NCBI GenBank assembly: GCA_024663395.1
Contig: JANFAH010000001.1
Span: 4,712,001-4,776,000, forward strand
Direction of reading: 5' to 3'
Length of the DNA: 64,000 bases
DNA from: Pisolithus tinctorius
Taxonomy: Eukaryota; Basidiomycota; Agaricomycetes; Boletales; Pisolithaceae
The notes under the pieces are model-generated. The model saw nothing but the letters and a program-made list of their open reading frames with translations. It did not search any database and had not been told where the DNA came from. Numbering within the stretch: the stretch's first letter is position 1; each line of letters opens with the position of its first letter. Shown here piece after piece: positions 21,114 through 32,160 of this stretch. The position numbers and the translations under genes are program-made.

Positions 21114-22224
21114 CTACACCAGGTTGGTCCAACACTCTTGAGTGGTGTGGCCAAACCATTGGCAGTGTCTGCATTTGGGTTTATTCTTGAAGTGGCACTT
21201 GGAGGTTTTGTGATTGGTGCAACCACATATGTCACATGGGCCTAGGTGATCGGCCTTATGTTTATTGCTCCTGCTGCTCTTGGCATAGTATCCACTCTCT
21301 CTGCCTTCACATCTTCTTGGCATAGTATCCACTCTCTCTGCCTTCACATCTGTGGTGTTCCTACTTGGTATGGAGTAATGATATTATCTCTTGTGTAGAT
21401 ATCTTTGTTGTTCATGAGTGTGACCCTCTGAGGAAGCCAGAGGTATAGCTATCCCATGAGGTAGGGAGTGATGACAGCAGCATGGCCTGGAACTGGGGGT
21501 CAGGCATGACATCACTCATTTCATATAGCCAGTTCTGCAAGTCATGTAGACTAGTGATATGATTGGGGAGGTCCATGTCCTCCTGTGCCTTGAGGCCATA
21601 GATCTCACACCTAATAGTAGTGATGGACTGTTGGCCCTGAGTCTTGTGTACCACATGTAGATTATGCCACAATGTGGTACTAGTCTCTGTCTCTGATTGG
21701 GCATGGATGATCTGATCATTAGCAAGGTTTGCCATAAGCATTGCATATGCATGTTTGTCACATTTATGCCAGGCATTCAATTTGTCCAGAAGGGTCTCAG
21801 ACAGTTGTGGGTTGTCCCCTGTCACCATCTCATACAGATCTTGGAGCCAAAGTACAGCAGCAATCTTCTTTTTCCATGCTGCCCAGTTATTAGAGGTGAG
21901 CTTCTCCATCTTGACTATCTTCATCTCTCCCTCTCATCCTCTCTCTCTAGACCTGGCTTGCCCCTTCCCCTTTGATAATGCTGTCATCGATGTTGGGGAC
22001 CCATCAATGGCTGGGCTCAGCTCTATCAGTTGCAATGAGGGCCCTGCAACTGTGGGTGAACCTATAGGTGAGTTGGATGTTACCTGTGGTGCCCTTGGGG
22101 GACTGGCTGACACCATTGGTGCTGCAGGTGGGGACCATGTCAGTTCACTGGTCTGTGCATTAGGGGGTCCATCCCCCTCAGGCATTGTGCCTTGTGGATT
22201 GGCTGGCACCCTTGCTCTTGACAT
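21114..22224 (-). pseudogene. Copia-1 Gag
   Basis: A Pro/Ser-rich N-terminus (MSRARVPANPQGTMPEGDG, from 22224) leads after a stop at about 21931 into the Gag core (21924-21412): KLTSNNWAAWKKKIAAVL, WHNLHVVHKTQGQQSI, LLSSLPTSWDSY, the UBN2-type fold of Copia Gag. Two zinc knuckles end it (21347-21114): CDICGCTNHKTSKCH and CRHCQWFGHTTQEC. Between core and knuckles is a 37-bp tandem duplication (21279-21351), which breaks the frame. Confidence 0.85.
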
Positions 22225-22311
22225 CTCTCTTCTCCCCCTTCTGACAGATAAGCAGGTGGATCTTCTCAGCTCTGTATTGATGACTTGGCAACAAGGTCAG
22301 TTACAAGCAAG

Positions 22312-22345
22312 CAGGGCTCATAACCTGTTAGGAATGGTGTATGCA
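22312..22345 (-). promoter_or_regulatory. Copia-1 primer-binding site and 5' LTR stub
   Basis: On the minus strand the LTR end CATTCCTAACA is followed by GGTTATGAGCCC, close to the initiator-Met tRNA primer site common in Copia elements. Beyond 22345 the LTR is replaced by A-type Gypsy LTR sequence, a chimeric junction. Confidence 0.5.
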
Positions 22346-22853
22346 ACCCCAGCCAGACTTGGCCTCATGTTCACTCAGTCCAGCCTCAGCCTTGCCAATC
22401 CCTTATCCCCAGATGGTCTAGTGTGGTACACACTGCTTTGCAGTGCATGTCAGTTCGGTTGAATTCTGCCTGGTCTTATCCCTGGTCCACCCTGTCCTGG
22501 TCTCTGTTGTCTTTGTCATACATTACTAATACTTGTCTTATCAATCATCTTAGCAATCTTTGTGAGACTGGCATCACTGGTCCCCATACTATAGTTGTCT
22601 CTAGTATATAAACCCATAGATACTCAGCCTGTATCCCAGCAGTCTGAAATCAACTAAGTTACTCTGATAATCCTGCTTCAGCCTTGGACTCAGACTGAGA
22701 CCCACACAAGGGAATAGCACTGTAACCTCAGTTGCTAAGTCCAACCAGTCCACCCCTCTGCATCTCTGCTACACCCCTGACTCTGACCCCTCTCAGCCTC
22801 ACACCTGCTTCAGTCTCTGGTCTGGCCTCAACCTGGACATCCCAAACTTGACA
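22346..22853 (+). repeat. 5' LTR of Gypsy-A3
   Basis: Matches the A-type LTR from about position 20 to its CTTGACA end, including TATATAAAC near 22606. The first bases are replaced by the Copia-1 LTR stub. Confidence 0.85.
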
Positions 22854-22891
22854 GTATTTCAGACTTGCTACTTGTGTGGGTCTAACATACC

Positions 22892-25800
22892 ATGGCAACC
22901 AAGACTCATTTCCAACCTCCCCATGGCCACTCTGCCACCAACCCCAACTCTGCCTCAGCCAGTGGGATTCACTGTGAGACAGCACTAGCTGCCTTGGGCA
23001 CCACTAGGTGCTCTCCAGACCCTGTTAGTCCTTTCAGGGGCTTTTCAGCCTGAACATCCAATACCCCTACCCCTCACTGTCACACACCAAAGGTGTTGTG
23101 GACATGGTTACAGCTGACTCTGCCTAACTTGTCGATGAGTTGCACACAATGCCCATGCATGCAGATGAAGACTAAAGGCCTCATGCATAGAAAGACTGCT
23201 GGACATTAACAGTCATCCTTCACACAAGAACAGGTCATCAGTGCTAAAGAGAAAGAGGAAGTGAGTTAAGCACACATTAAAGGTTTTTAGTGCCCATGTA
23301 TGGCATTCCAGTTTTCATCATATCTCCACTATTTCCAAAGATATCAACTCCATTCTCGCACTCGCTTAAAGTGCTCAGCCACACAATTCTGCCTTCCAAA
23401 TTTGGAGAGGATCCTCACCCCCTATGCATTTCTACAGCACTCCATCCATCAGATGCTCATTTCACTAAGTCCATAAATCATGGCCACCTCTTCATTGATT
23501 GTCTCACTTGTCTCATTTGCCAGAGACAGTGGCTATGTACATCTGCCAGGCATTCCCATCAGCTTCCATCCTGAAGCCCCCTGGTTCATCCCATTGTTGT
23601 CAGCCCCATCTCATCCCATGCAGCTTGGTCAGTGTGTTCTCCTTGTCAGTATGACTTCCAGAAGGACATTCTTTGGTTGCCTCAGGTCTGTCACTTGGTT
23701 AGAAAGGTCTTATGTGGTCATTTTGGTCTCCCCAGTTGATGAAGCATATGGATCATTCCTCCCTGCTCCCTGCACTGTCTTTATTCCAATCTTGTCCATC
23801 ATTCTTCCCACATTGCAACAGCTGCAGCATAATCTACTGTTCTCCAGCCTCCCTGATCACATCCATGATGAGTATGACATGCATCTTGCCTTCTTACTGC
23901 AAGATCCAGCAGAAGATGTCCCCCCTTCTCCTCCTCCTCCATCAGAGCCCTGTCCATGAAGCTTTTGTCAACTTTGCTGAGAGGATGAAAGGGTGGGAGA
24001 TGCAATCATGTATGCTCCCATTGCCCCACAGACCCCCAATGCCCTAGCCCCCTTTGATGCCTGACTCATGCCCTTCAATTCTGGAATTAATACTTCCCTA
24101 TCTGGAAACACCATCCATCTGTCATGCCATCTTTGGATCTAGAGATGTCTCCACTGAGATCTGACTTGCATCACCACCCCCTAATGTGATATCAGTGTGC
24201 TTACTCAGTTTCTGACTCCATTTGACTTATTCTGTGATGTTTTGACTGTCCTTGACTCATTTATTGCCAATACTTACCACTCTTCTTTGCTTGCTTACTT
24301 TTCATTTCTTGCTTACTCATCATGATTACTCAGTCCTTACTCGTTACTTACCAAGTGTTTGTGCCTTGTTTGTCACAAGCTGTGCTCCCCCCACAGTATA
24401 TAAACCCCCATGTACTTAGCTACCCACAAGCAATCAGAAGTGAATCAGAAGTCACTCAGAAGTCAGTTCAGCTCAGCATATCTCGTTGTCAACAGTTGAG
24501 GCTCATTCAGAAGAGTCTATCTGCCATCCTTCATCATCTGCAGTCCACCCCACACTTAGTCAGCAGTCCTTGCTTAGTCATTCCTCCACTCCTGTGTAAC
24601 TTGTCAAAGACTTGCACCAGGAGCACATTTTATCGAAGTCCATCATTCTAGAAGTCCTTTTGGCTGAACACCTTCACTCTGTTCAGCATCCCCCATCCAG
24701 TCATCACTCACTTGTCTACTCCTGCATAACTTGTTGATGACTTGCACCAGGAGCACCTGCCATTGAAGTCCCCCCCACATTAGATTTTCTTCTGCACTCC
24801 AGGTTCCATGGAGGTAAACCACCACTCACTCATATTTGTCTTTGGTGTTGGATTTGTTTGGTTTATACCAGCTTTCCACACTTTGACTCACATTGTTGCC
24901 CCATTGCTCCCATCCCTGGTGGTGATCCTGGGGATGAAGAGCTGGACAATGATGACAATAACAACCCTGATGATGATGACCCTGGCAATGGTCCCAGTGA
25001 TGATGGGCCTGGTGATGATAATCCAGGAGAGAATGATGCAGGGGATGAACTGGACTTCCCAGATCTGGACACTGAGCCTGTGATTACAGTCCTGGACAAT
25101 CTCACAGAAGCCATCAAACTGTTGGCTTGCAATGCCTGCACTAGCCCTGAGTCCTCAAGCAGGACTAAGCTGCATGAGCCCAATACATTTGATGGCACTG
25201 ACCCCAAGAAACTTCATGCCTTCTTCATTCAGTGTGAGCTAAATTTCCAAGACTGGCCTCAGGCTTTCAGGACCAACCATGCCAAAGTCATCTTCACACA
25301 GTCTTACCTCAAGGGCATGGCTCTTGAATGGTTCAAGCCAGACTTGCTTGGACTTGATGACCCCAATGACTGGCCTCTCTGGATGGACTCCTGGAGGGAG
25401 TTCATCCTAGAACTACAAACCACCTTCAGCCCCCACAATCTGGTCACTGACACTGAGAGTCAGCTTGACCATTTACATATGAAGGATACTCAGCACATAA
25501 ACAAATACATAGTAGACTTCAACCAACTTGCTTCGCAAGTCTGGGGCTATGGAGATGGTGCACTACATCATCATTTCTACTCTGGGCTCCCAGACCATAT
25601 CAAAGACAAAGTATGTCAGGTTGGAAAACTGCAGACTCTACATGAGCTATGTCATCTCACCCAGGAAATAGATGCACACTATTGGGAGTGCAAGGAAGAA
25701 GTCCGATGGGCAAGTAAGCATCAAGGCTCATCCACCTCCAGCAACAATAAGTCTGGGGGATCCAGCAACAACAATCAGCCCAAGACTGGTCAGGAGAAAG

Positions 25801-26081
25801 CCAAGACTGGCAGCAATAACAATGCTGGCCCCTCCCCTAAGCTGGGCAATAATAGCAACTTGTCCAAGTCTGAGCCTAACAAACTTGGTAAAGATGGGAA
25901 GCTCACCCTGGAAGAATGCAAGCATCACATAGACAGAAACTTCTGCATGTTCTGCAGAGGGTCCAGTCATTTTGCTGACAAATGCCCCAAGAAAGCTGGA
26001 AAGGCCAAGGCTTGTGCTGCAGCCACCACTGAGGCTGCACCAGCCTCAGGCCCAGGTTCTACCCCTGAGACAAAAAAATAG
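22892..26081 (+). pseudogene. Gypsy-A3 Gag (split by insertion)
   Basis: Starts MATKTHFQPPHGH at 22892, with a TGA at about 23051 where Arg is expected. It resumes after the insertion at 24892. From there it is open for almost 400 codons: an acidic Asp/Asn/Pro-rich segment, then the Gag core (LHEPNTFDGTDPKKLHAFFI, FKPDLLGLDDPNDWPLWMDS, FNQLASQVWGYGDGALHHHF) and one zinc knuckle (CMFCRGSSHFADKCP). It ends ETKK-stop inside the slippery sequence, so Pol needs a -1 shift. Confidence 0.85.
23078..24886. mobile_element. Unclassified 1.8-kb insertion in Gypsy-A3 gag
   Basis: Flanked by CTCAC at 23073-23077 and 24887-24891. The gag sequence on either side joins as in Gypsy-A4. It starts TGTCACACACC and ends CACACTTTGA, so it lacks a clean TG...CA pair. 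A TATA motif (TATATAAACC, about 24397) and repeated blocks containing GACTTGCACCAGGAGCAC (24613, 24735) make an over-long solo LTR plausible. A 159-codon open frame (23480-23959, rich in Ser/Pro/Leu) is not recognised. Could also be a non-autonomous retroelement. Confidence 0.55.
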
Positions 26082-26119
26082 GTAGCAGCTCCTGGGACTC
26101 TGCACAAACTGGGAGCTGC
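26072..26119 (+). promoter_or_regulatory. Candidate -1 ribosomal frameshift signal, Gypsy-A3
   Basis: Slippery heptamer A_AAA_AAA (26072-26078) is read in gag phase and followed at once by TAG. After a 6-nt spacer, a 9-bp stem (GCAGCTCCT at 26085-26093 with GGGAGCTGC at 26111-26119, one G-U pair) has a 17-nt loop. The pol frame is exactly -1 to gag. Confidence 0.75.
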
Positions 26120-27032
26120 ATTGACTCCAGTTGTGCAAACTTGGAGGCTAGACTCAACACATCTGCTCTTTCCAGGCCAAACTCTTTGACCCCATATATC
26201 ACTATAGAAAACCCAGAATTACCTCAGCTTCATACCTTAGTGGACTCTGGTTCCACTCATTGTTTTATAGATAATCAATTTGCTAATCAACACTCTTTTA
26301 CCCCATACTCAGTCTCACCAATCCAACTCTGGCTTTTCGATGGAATGTCCACTTTTACCATAACTCAAGCAGTAGATGTCAATATCTGCTTTGTGTCTGG
26401 CAATGTCACCCCAGTAACCCTGTTCTTAGCCCCATTGGATTCTGAGTGTAAGATAGTCCTCAGACATGACTGGCTCACCTGCTACAATCCATTGATTGAT
26501 TGGGTATTGGGCTGTCTAACATTCTGGACTCCTGCACAAGGAATGCCAACCCCATTGACACCCCCTGTAAGCCCAGTTTCCACCAGTCTTCCTGATCCTG
26601 GTCCTAGTGACCAACCTGGCCTTGTGCCATCTGTACCAGTCTCCAACTCCCTGGCTTGCACCCCCCTGAAGGCCCCTCTTGTTTCCCTAATCAATGCAGC
26701 TGCCTTCATATGCACTGCAAACTTGAAGGGTCTATCCAGTTCCAACTTCAGCTCTGCCCCTTGGACTCAGCTCAAGCCCAATCAACCTCAGCTTCCCCTC
26801 CTCCAGCCTTACCCAATGTCCCAGCGGAGTATCATGACTTCACTGATGTATTTATCAAGGCCAAGGCCTTGGCACTCCTGCCACACTGGGAGTATGACCT
26901 GAAAATAGAGCTTGAAGAAGGAACAACCCCACCATTTGGCACCATCTACTCACTGTCCCCAGTCAAGCTCCAAGCTCTCTGGACTTTCATCAATGAAAAT
27001 CTCACTACCAGTTTCATTCATCCAACCTCTTC

Positions 27033-28656
27033 TGTCAAGTCTGGGCCTACTCCGACCAACTCCAACGCTAAGCAAGGTCTAGAGGAGGGTCCGGAAGCAA
27101 GTCCGACACACAGGAACAGAACTTGTGAAGTACAGGTTTACCCTCAGGTGACTGGGCTTCAAGACTGGGTGACAGGGGCTAAGTCCGAGTGGCCAGAATC
27201 AAGGCCAGGAGACAGGGGCCAAGTCCAGTGGGACCGGAGTTAAGGCCAGAGGTCAGGGGCTAAGTCCGGAGGACCGGACTTAAGGCTGGGAGCGCGGGAA
27301 CAAGACCAGTAGCGTGGGAAACAGACCGGTCTTGGGGTGCGCACAGGGGGTAAGCCGGTCCGGGGTTGGATCTACCTCCCTTGGTCCCAGCTTATGTGCT
27401 GTACCCTTATGCAAGCCAGGGAGAGGTCCGGGACAGGGGCTGGGGATAGCTTAAGGCTCAGCCTTAGCTATAGAGTAGTCTTGGGGTGTAGTACAGGAGT
27501 TGAGGGTAATACTTAATTGATATTCTGACTGAGGGTGCTACGAAGTATGTACAGGGGTTAAATACATGAGGCCGGTCTGGAGTAACAAACATGAAGCTGG
27601 ACTTGTGAATAAGCTATTAGCAAGATGATTAGCATGAGAGTGGATAGCCACAGTGGCTGTGCTGAGGCTAATAGCCCAAGTCCGGGTGACCAGCATACTG
27701 GGGTCAGACACAGGATTTGTACAGTAAGCAAAGTCAGATGAACGGGCTAGACTAAATATAGTACAAACAAAGGGAAACAGACCGGAGTTATGTCCAGGTG
27801 ACCCGGACATAGACCTAGGAGGACCAGGGTGGAGCAGCGCAAGGCCAGGAGGCCGAAACAGACCGGAGATAGGGGTAAAACACCGGACTTGAGTTATGCA
27901 GGCCGGAGTTGAGTTATCTAGGGCCGGGTTTGGGTTTTCTAGGCTGGACCAGGACCGGACTTGACCGGAGATAGGGGCTAGGGGTCCAGACTGGACCGAG
28001 TCCGAGTCCGAGAGTCATGGATATGACAGAACTCCGACTAGCAGAGTGTCAGCAGGAACAAAGACTGCCGAGACAAAGGTGGAGTGGAGTGAGGGCATCG
28101 GGTTTAGCTCATGCGCTACCCCCTTGCACAATCTCAGCCCTCGTATTTCAGAGGGAGAGTACAGATGGAGAGTCAGAGATAACTCCGACAGGCAGAAGAC
28201 GGAATCAGAGGGAGTAGGAACTAAGTTGATATTCATACTGAAGAACAGTGGAGTACAGTACATGTTTTTATACTGCTACAGAGGTACAGTAATCGGAATC
28301 AGAACTGACATATGAAGACTCATAAATTTTCAAGTAAAATTTCCTGGACAACAAATGAAGGGTAGATGGAGGACATACGAACAGGTAACACAGAACATCC
28401 AGGAAAGGAAATAGTCCAGGCGCTGGACCATGCAGTGAGTGTGCTGCAGAGTACCTGACTGCGAAGGTAGTCACATGACCCCTCAGAGAACGGACCGCTC
28501 GGTCTGGTAGGAGAGCAACACAAGTCCGACAGCAGTCGGAGCGGAGATGGTTCGCAACCAACAGAAGTTGGGCAGAGTTGGTGCGGAGTGAGCGGATGAC
28601 TGGCGGAAAAGGTTGTGGAGTGAGCAAAGACTTATGACGAATGCACGGTTATGACA
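27033..28656 (-). repeat. Solo Gypsy-B LTR, minus strand, containing another LTR
   Basis: Plus-strand ends TGTCAAGTC and GGTTATGACA are the reverse complement of the LTR at 814-1527. TSD TCTTC flanks it (27028-27032 and 28657-28661). Removing the inner insertion (27124-28028) and its target duplicate leaves about 714 bp, the full LTR length. CpG-rich, so young. Confidence 0.9.
27124..28028 (-). repeat. Nested solo LTR of a third family (Gypsy-C, 905 bp)
   Basis: Starts TGTGAAGTAC and ends ATATGACA on the plus strand, with TSD GAACT on both sides (27119-27123, 28029-28033). The minus-strand start TGTCATATCC resembles A and B LTRs, so I read it as minus orientation. Very CpG-rich. Contains many short direct repeats such as GGACCGGACTT and GATAGGGG. 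Confidence 0.75.
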
Positions 28657-29029
28657 TCTTCCCCCTATGCTGCACTGGTCCTCTTCATTAAAAAGAAGGA
28701 CAGCTCCCTCCAGCTCTGTGTAGACTTCCATGGCCTGAACAAAATCACTAAGAAGGACTGCTACCCACTCCCACTCATCTCTGACCTCTTATATTCACCA
28801 AGCCAAGCCAAGATCTATACAAAGATTGATCTTCAGCATGCCTACCATCTCATCCAGATTGCCCCAGGTGATGAATGGAAGACCATGTTTCAGACTGGGT
28901 ATGGGTCTTATGAGTGGTTAGTAATGCCTTTCAGCCTCACCAATGCCCTGGCTGCCTTCCAACACTTTGTGAATACCATCTTCACAGACATGTTGGATGT
29001 TTGTGTAGTCATCTAGGGTTGAATGGGCT

Positions 29030-30204
29030 GTCAGCTCAAAAGGGCTGATCAGACACCTGACCAGCTTGGATGCAAAACCAGAGGACCCTTCAGCAGGGAA
29101 AGACTCCTCCTGGAAGCCCACAGCCACAGAGCAAAAACTTGTTAACAAATACCTGGAAAAACTTCGGCAATGGGCTAAGGATGACAGATATGTCAAGCAA
29201 GTGATCGCTTTGTCACTCCCAGAATCTCTGTTCCTTCAAGTCCTGAAGGAAGAGACTGCAAAGAGTGTGTGGGGTGTCCTCACCAATCTTTTCCAAAACT
29301 GCTCTTGCATTGTTGCAATTGATCTGTGGAGAAAACTCCAAGAATCCTGCTGTGCAGAAAAAGGCAATGTCTGTGCTCACTTTGACAAGATGCGTGCACT
29401 GCATGAACATCTTGCCACACTTGGACAGTCAATCACAGATGATGACTTCACAGCCATCATCCTCAGTTCACTTCCCACTTCTTATGACTCCAACCTCACA
29501 GCTATGATGTCTTCAGCCCTGGCCATGCAAAAGGACCTATCTCCAGACTTCATCATTAAAGAAATTTCTAACAAATATGATAGGCACCAAATGCAGATGA
29601 AAAGGGGCAACACTGGAAACTCTGGAAATTCCAAAGATGTGGCTTACTCAACAAAGGACAGAAAGAAGCTGAATTGTGAAAACTGCAGAAAGAAAGGTCA
29701 TATGAAAGACCAATGCTGGGAAGAGGGTGGCAGAAAAGCTGGGCAAGCACCCAAGTGGTTCCAGAACAAGGGAAAAGGGAAAAAGAAGGAGAAAGGCACC
29801 AGAAAAGTGGCCACTGCAGCCAGCACATCAGCCAGCTTGAGTGCACAGACCAGCACTGACTCCAAACCCAATGGAGTTTGGCTAGCACACCCACAGGATG
29901 ACAATGGGCTAACAGAAATTGTGGAGGAAGAAATTCCAAACCCCCAGGATATTGTTATTGATGATGAAGACACATATACAAACACCTATGACCATGCTCT
30001 ACTTGCAGGTGAAAGCCTAAATTACACAGAAGAAACCATCCTGTTTGACTCAGGTGCTTCACATCATATGTCCTCCTACCACAGCAAATTCCTAGACTAC
30101 AAGCCAATCATTCCCAAACCTATTACTGCTGCCAACAATCACACCTTCCATGCCATCAGAAAAGGCAACCTCACAATCTCACTCCCAAATGGCACTATGC
30201 AAAC
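29030..30204 (+). pseudogene. Copia-2 Gag and protease start
   Basis: Open for about 385 codons. The first residues match the early Gag region (SSKGLIRHLTSL), so only a short N-terminus is lost. Then the UBN2-like core (VKQVIALSLPESLFLQVLKE, MRALHEHLATLGQSITDDDF, SSLPTSYDSNLTAMM), one CCHC knuckle (CENCRKKGHMKDQCW), a Lys-rich spacer and the protease active site ILFDSGASHHMSSYH with an intact D-S-G. The frame is cut by the Gypsy-A4 LTR at GTMQT and continues at 37819. Confidence 0.9.
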
Positions 30205-30730
30205 TGTCATAGCCATGTCTTGACCCTGGCTGGACTCAGCCTTGCACTCACTCAGTCCAGCCTCAGCCTTGCCAATCCCATATCTCCAGTTGGTCTAGCA
30301 CAGTGAACACTGCTTTGCAGTGTCTGTCACTTTGGTTAAGTCCTGCCTGGTTGTGTCCCCAGTCCACTCTGTCCTGGTCTCCGTTGTCTTTGTCATACCT
30401 TACTAATACTTGTCTTACCAATCACCTTAGCAATCTTTGTGAGGCCGGTGTTACCAGTCTCTGTACTATAGTTAACTCTAGTATATAAACTCATAGATAC
30501 TCGGCCTGTACCTCTCAGTCTGAAATCAACTAAGTTAACTCTGATAACCCCATCTTGGCCTCAGACTCAGACTGAGACCCACACAAGGGAATAGCACTGT
30601 ACCCTCAGTTGCTAAGTCCCAACAGTCCACCACCAGTATCTCTGCCTCTTCTCCCTGATCCCGACCCCTCGGCCTTGTGCCTGCTTCGGTCTCTGGTCCA
30701 GCCTCAACCCAGACAACCTCAAACTTGACA
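30205..30730 (+). repeat. 5' LTR of Gypsy-A4 (526 bp)
   Basis: TGTCATAGCC to CTTGACA. Differs from the 3' LTR mostly at former CpG sites. No canonical TGG-starting primer site follows; the conserved leader starts GTATTTCAGACT, also in Gypsy-A3. Confidence 0.95.
30482..30488 (+). promoter_or_regulatory. TATA box of the Gypsy-A LTR
   Basis: TATATAA within CTAGTATATAAACTC, conserved in the 3' LTR (near 37571) and the solo LTR at 43907 (near 44172). Likely core promoter for the element's sense transcript. Confidence 0.55.
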
Positions 30731-30768
30731 GTATTTCAGACTCTCCACTTGCATGGGTCTAGTACATC

Positions 30769-32160
30769 ATGGCAACCAAGACTCGCTTCCAACCTCCCTG
30801 TGGCTGTTCTGCCACCAATCCCGACTCTGCCCCAGCCAGTGGGGCTCGCCATGAAACAGCACTAGCTGCTTTGGGCACCACTAGGCACTCCCCAGGTCCC
30901 ATCAGTCCTTTCAGGGGCTTTTCAGCCCACACATCCAATACCCCTACCCCACATCATCCTGTTGCTCCCATCCCTAGTGGTGATCCTGTGGATGAAGGGC
31001 CAGGTGATGATGATGATAATAACCCAGAAGATGATGACCCTGGTAATGATCCTGATGATAATGGTCCCGGTGATGATAATCTGGATGATGATGATCCAGA
31101 GGACAAACCGGACCTCCCAGATCTGGACACCGAGCCCACCATTACGGTCTTAGATAACCTCGCATTGGCCATCAAACTGTTGGCTCACAATGCCTGCACT
31201 AGTCCTGAGTCCTCAAGCAGGACCAAGTTGCACAAGCCTGACACTTTTGATGGAACCGACCCCAAGAAGCTTCGTGCTTTCTTTATCCAGTGCGAGCTCA
31301 ATTTCCAAGACTGACCCTGGGCTTTTAGGACTGACCACACCAAGGTCATCTTCACCCAGTCCTACCTCAAAGGCATGGCCTTAGAGTGGTTTGAGCCAGA
31401 CTTGCATGGGCTCAACAACCCTGATGACTGGCCTCTCTGGATGGACTCCTGGAGGGAGTTTGTCCTGGAGCTACAAACCACCTTCAGCCCCCATGACCCG
31501 GTTGCTGACACCAAGAGCCGACTCGACCATTTACATATGAAGGAAAGTCAGTGCATTAACAAGTACATAGTAGACTTTAATCAGCTTGCTTCGCAAGTCC
31601 AAGGCTATGGAGATGGTGCACTGCACCATCATTTCTATTCTGGGCTCCCAGACTGGATTAAGGATGAAGTCTGTCAAGTTGGCAAACCCCGGACACTTCA
31701 CGAGCTCCACCACCTTGCCCAAGAAATAGATGCACACTATTGGGAGTGCAAGGAAGAAGTCCAGCAGGCAAGTAAGCACCAAGGCTTGTCCAACTCTAGT
31801 AACAACAAGTCCAGTGGCTCTGGCAACAACAACCAGCCCAAGACCGGTCAAGATAAATCCAAGACTGGCAGCAACAACAACACTGGATCTTCCCCCAAGC
31901 TGGCTTCATCGAAGCCAGGCAACAATAATACTAGCAACTCGTCCAAGCCTGAGCCTAGCAAACTCGGAAAGGATGGGAAGCTCACCCCAGAAGAACGCAA
32001 GCGTCACATAGACAGAAACCTCTGCATGTTCTGTGGAGGGTCCAGTCATTTCACTGACAAATGCCCCAAGAAAGCTGGAAAGGCCAAAGCTCATGCTGCA
32101 GCCACCACTGAGGCTGCACTGGCCTCAGGCTCAGGTTCTACCCCTGAGACAAAAAAATAG
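30769..32160 (+). pseudogene. Gypsy-A4 Gag (one TGA)
   Basis: ATG at 30769 in CATCATGG, 38 nt after the LTR. About 460 codons: a Pro/Ser-rich N-terminus, a strongly acidic Asp/Asn/Gly-rich stretch (about residues 75-120), the capsid-like core (FDGTDPKKLRAFFIQ, ALEWFEPDLHGLNNPDDW, YIVDFNQLASQVQGYGDG), a Ser/Asn/Lys-rich linker and a CCHC knuckle (CMFCGGSSHFTDKCP). A TGA at 31312-31314 splits it, at a position where CGA is the likely ancestor. It terminates at TAG inside the frameshift signal. Confidence 0.9.

Larger units (their letters stand above)
16998..22345 (-). mobile_element. Copia-1 (Ty1/Copia), minus strand
   Basis: Domain order from right to left on the minus strand is Gag with two CCHC knuckles, protease, pre-integrase and integrase, RT and RNase H, which is the Ty1/Copia order. 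The 3' LTR is 16998-17333. Only about 20 bp of the 5' LTR survives at 22326-22345 before A-type Gypsy LTR sequence starts. The coding frame carries several TGA codons at Arg positions. Confidence 0.9.
22346..29014 (+). mobile_element. Gypsy-A3 LTR retrotransposon, interrupted and 3'-truncated
   Basis: LTR lacking its first bases (22346-22853), gag, frameshift signal, and pol up to the RT just before its catalytic box. It is interrupted by 23078-24886 (TSD CTCAC) and 27033-28656 (TSD TCTTC). Homology to Gypsy-A4 stops at about 29014, where Copia-2 begins. Confidence 0.9.
26082..29014 (+). pseudogene. Gypsy-A3 Pol: protease and start of RT (split)
   Basis: Pol frame begins after the shift. The protease motif is HTLVDSGSTHCFIDNQF (near 26230-26280), followed by IVLRHDWLTCYNPLIDW. 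The linker to RT (FGTIYSLSPVKLQALWTFIN) is cut at 27032 by a solo LTR and resumes at 28657 with [34 protein letters not shown] and [16 protein letters not shown]. It ends at DMLDVCVVI just before the expected YLDD. RT active site, RNase H and integrase are missing. Confidence 0.85.

Noticed and set aside
21279..21351. Functional repeat in Copia-1 gag
   Set aside because: A single 37-bp tandem duplication that shifts the frame; most simply a replication slip.
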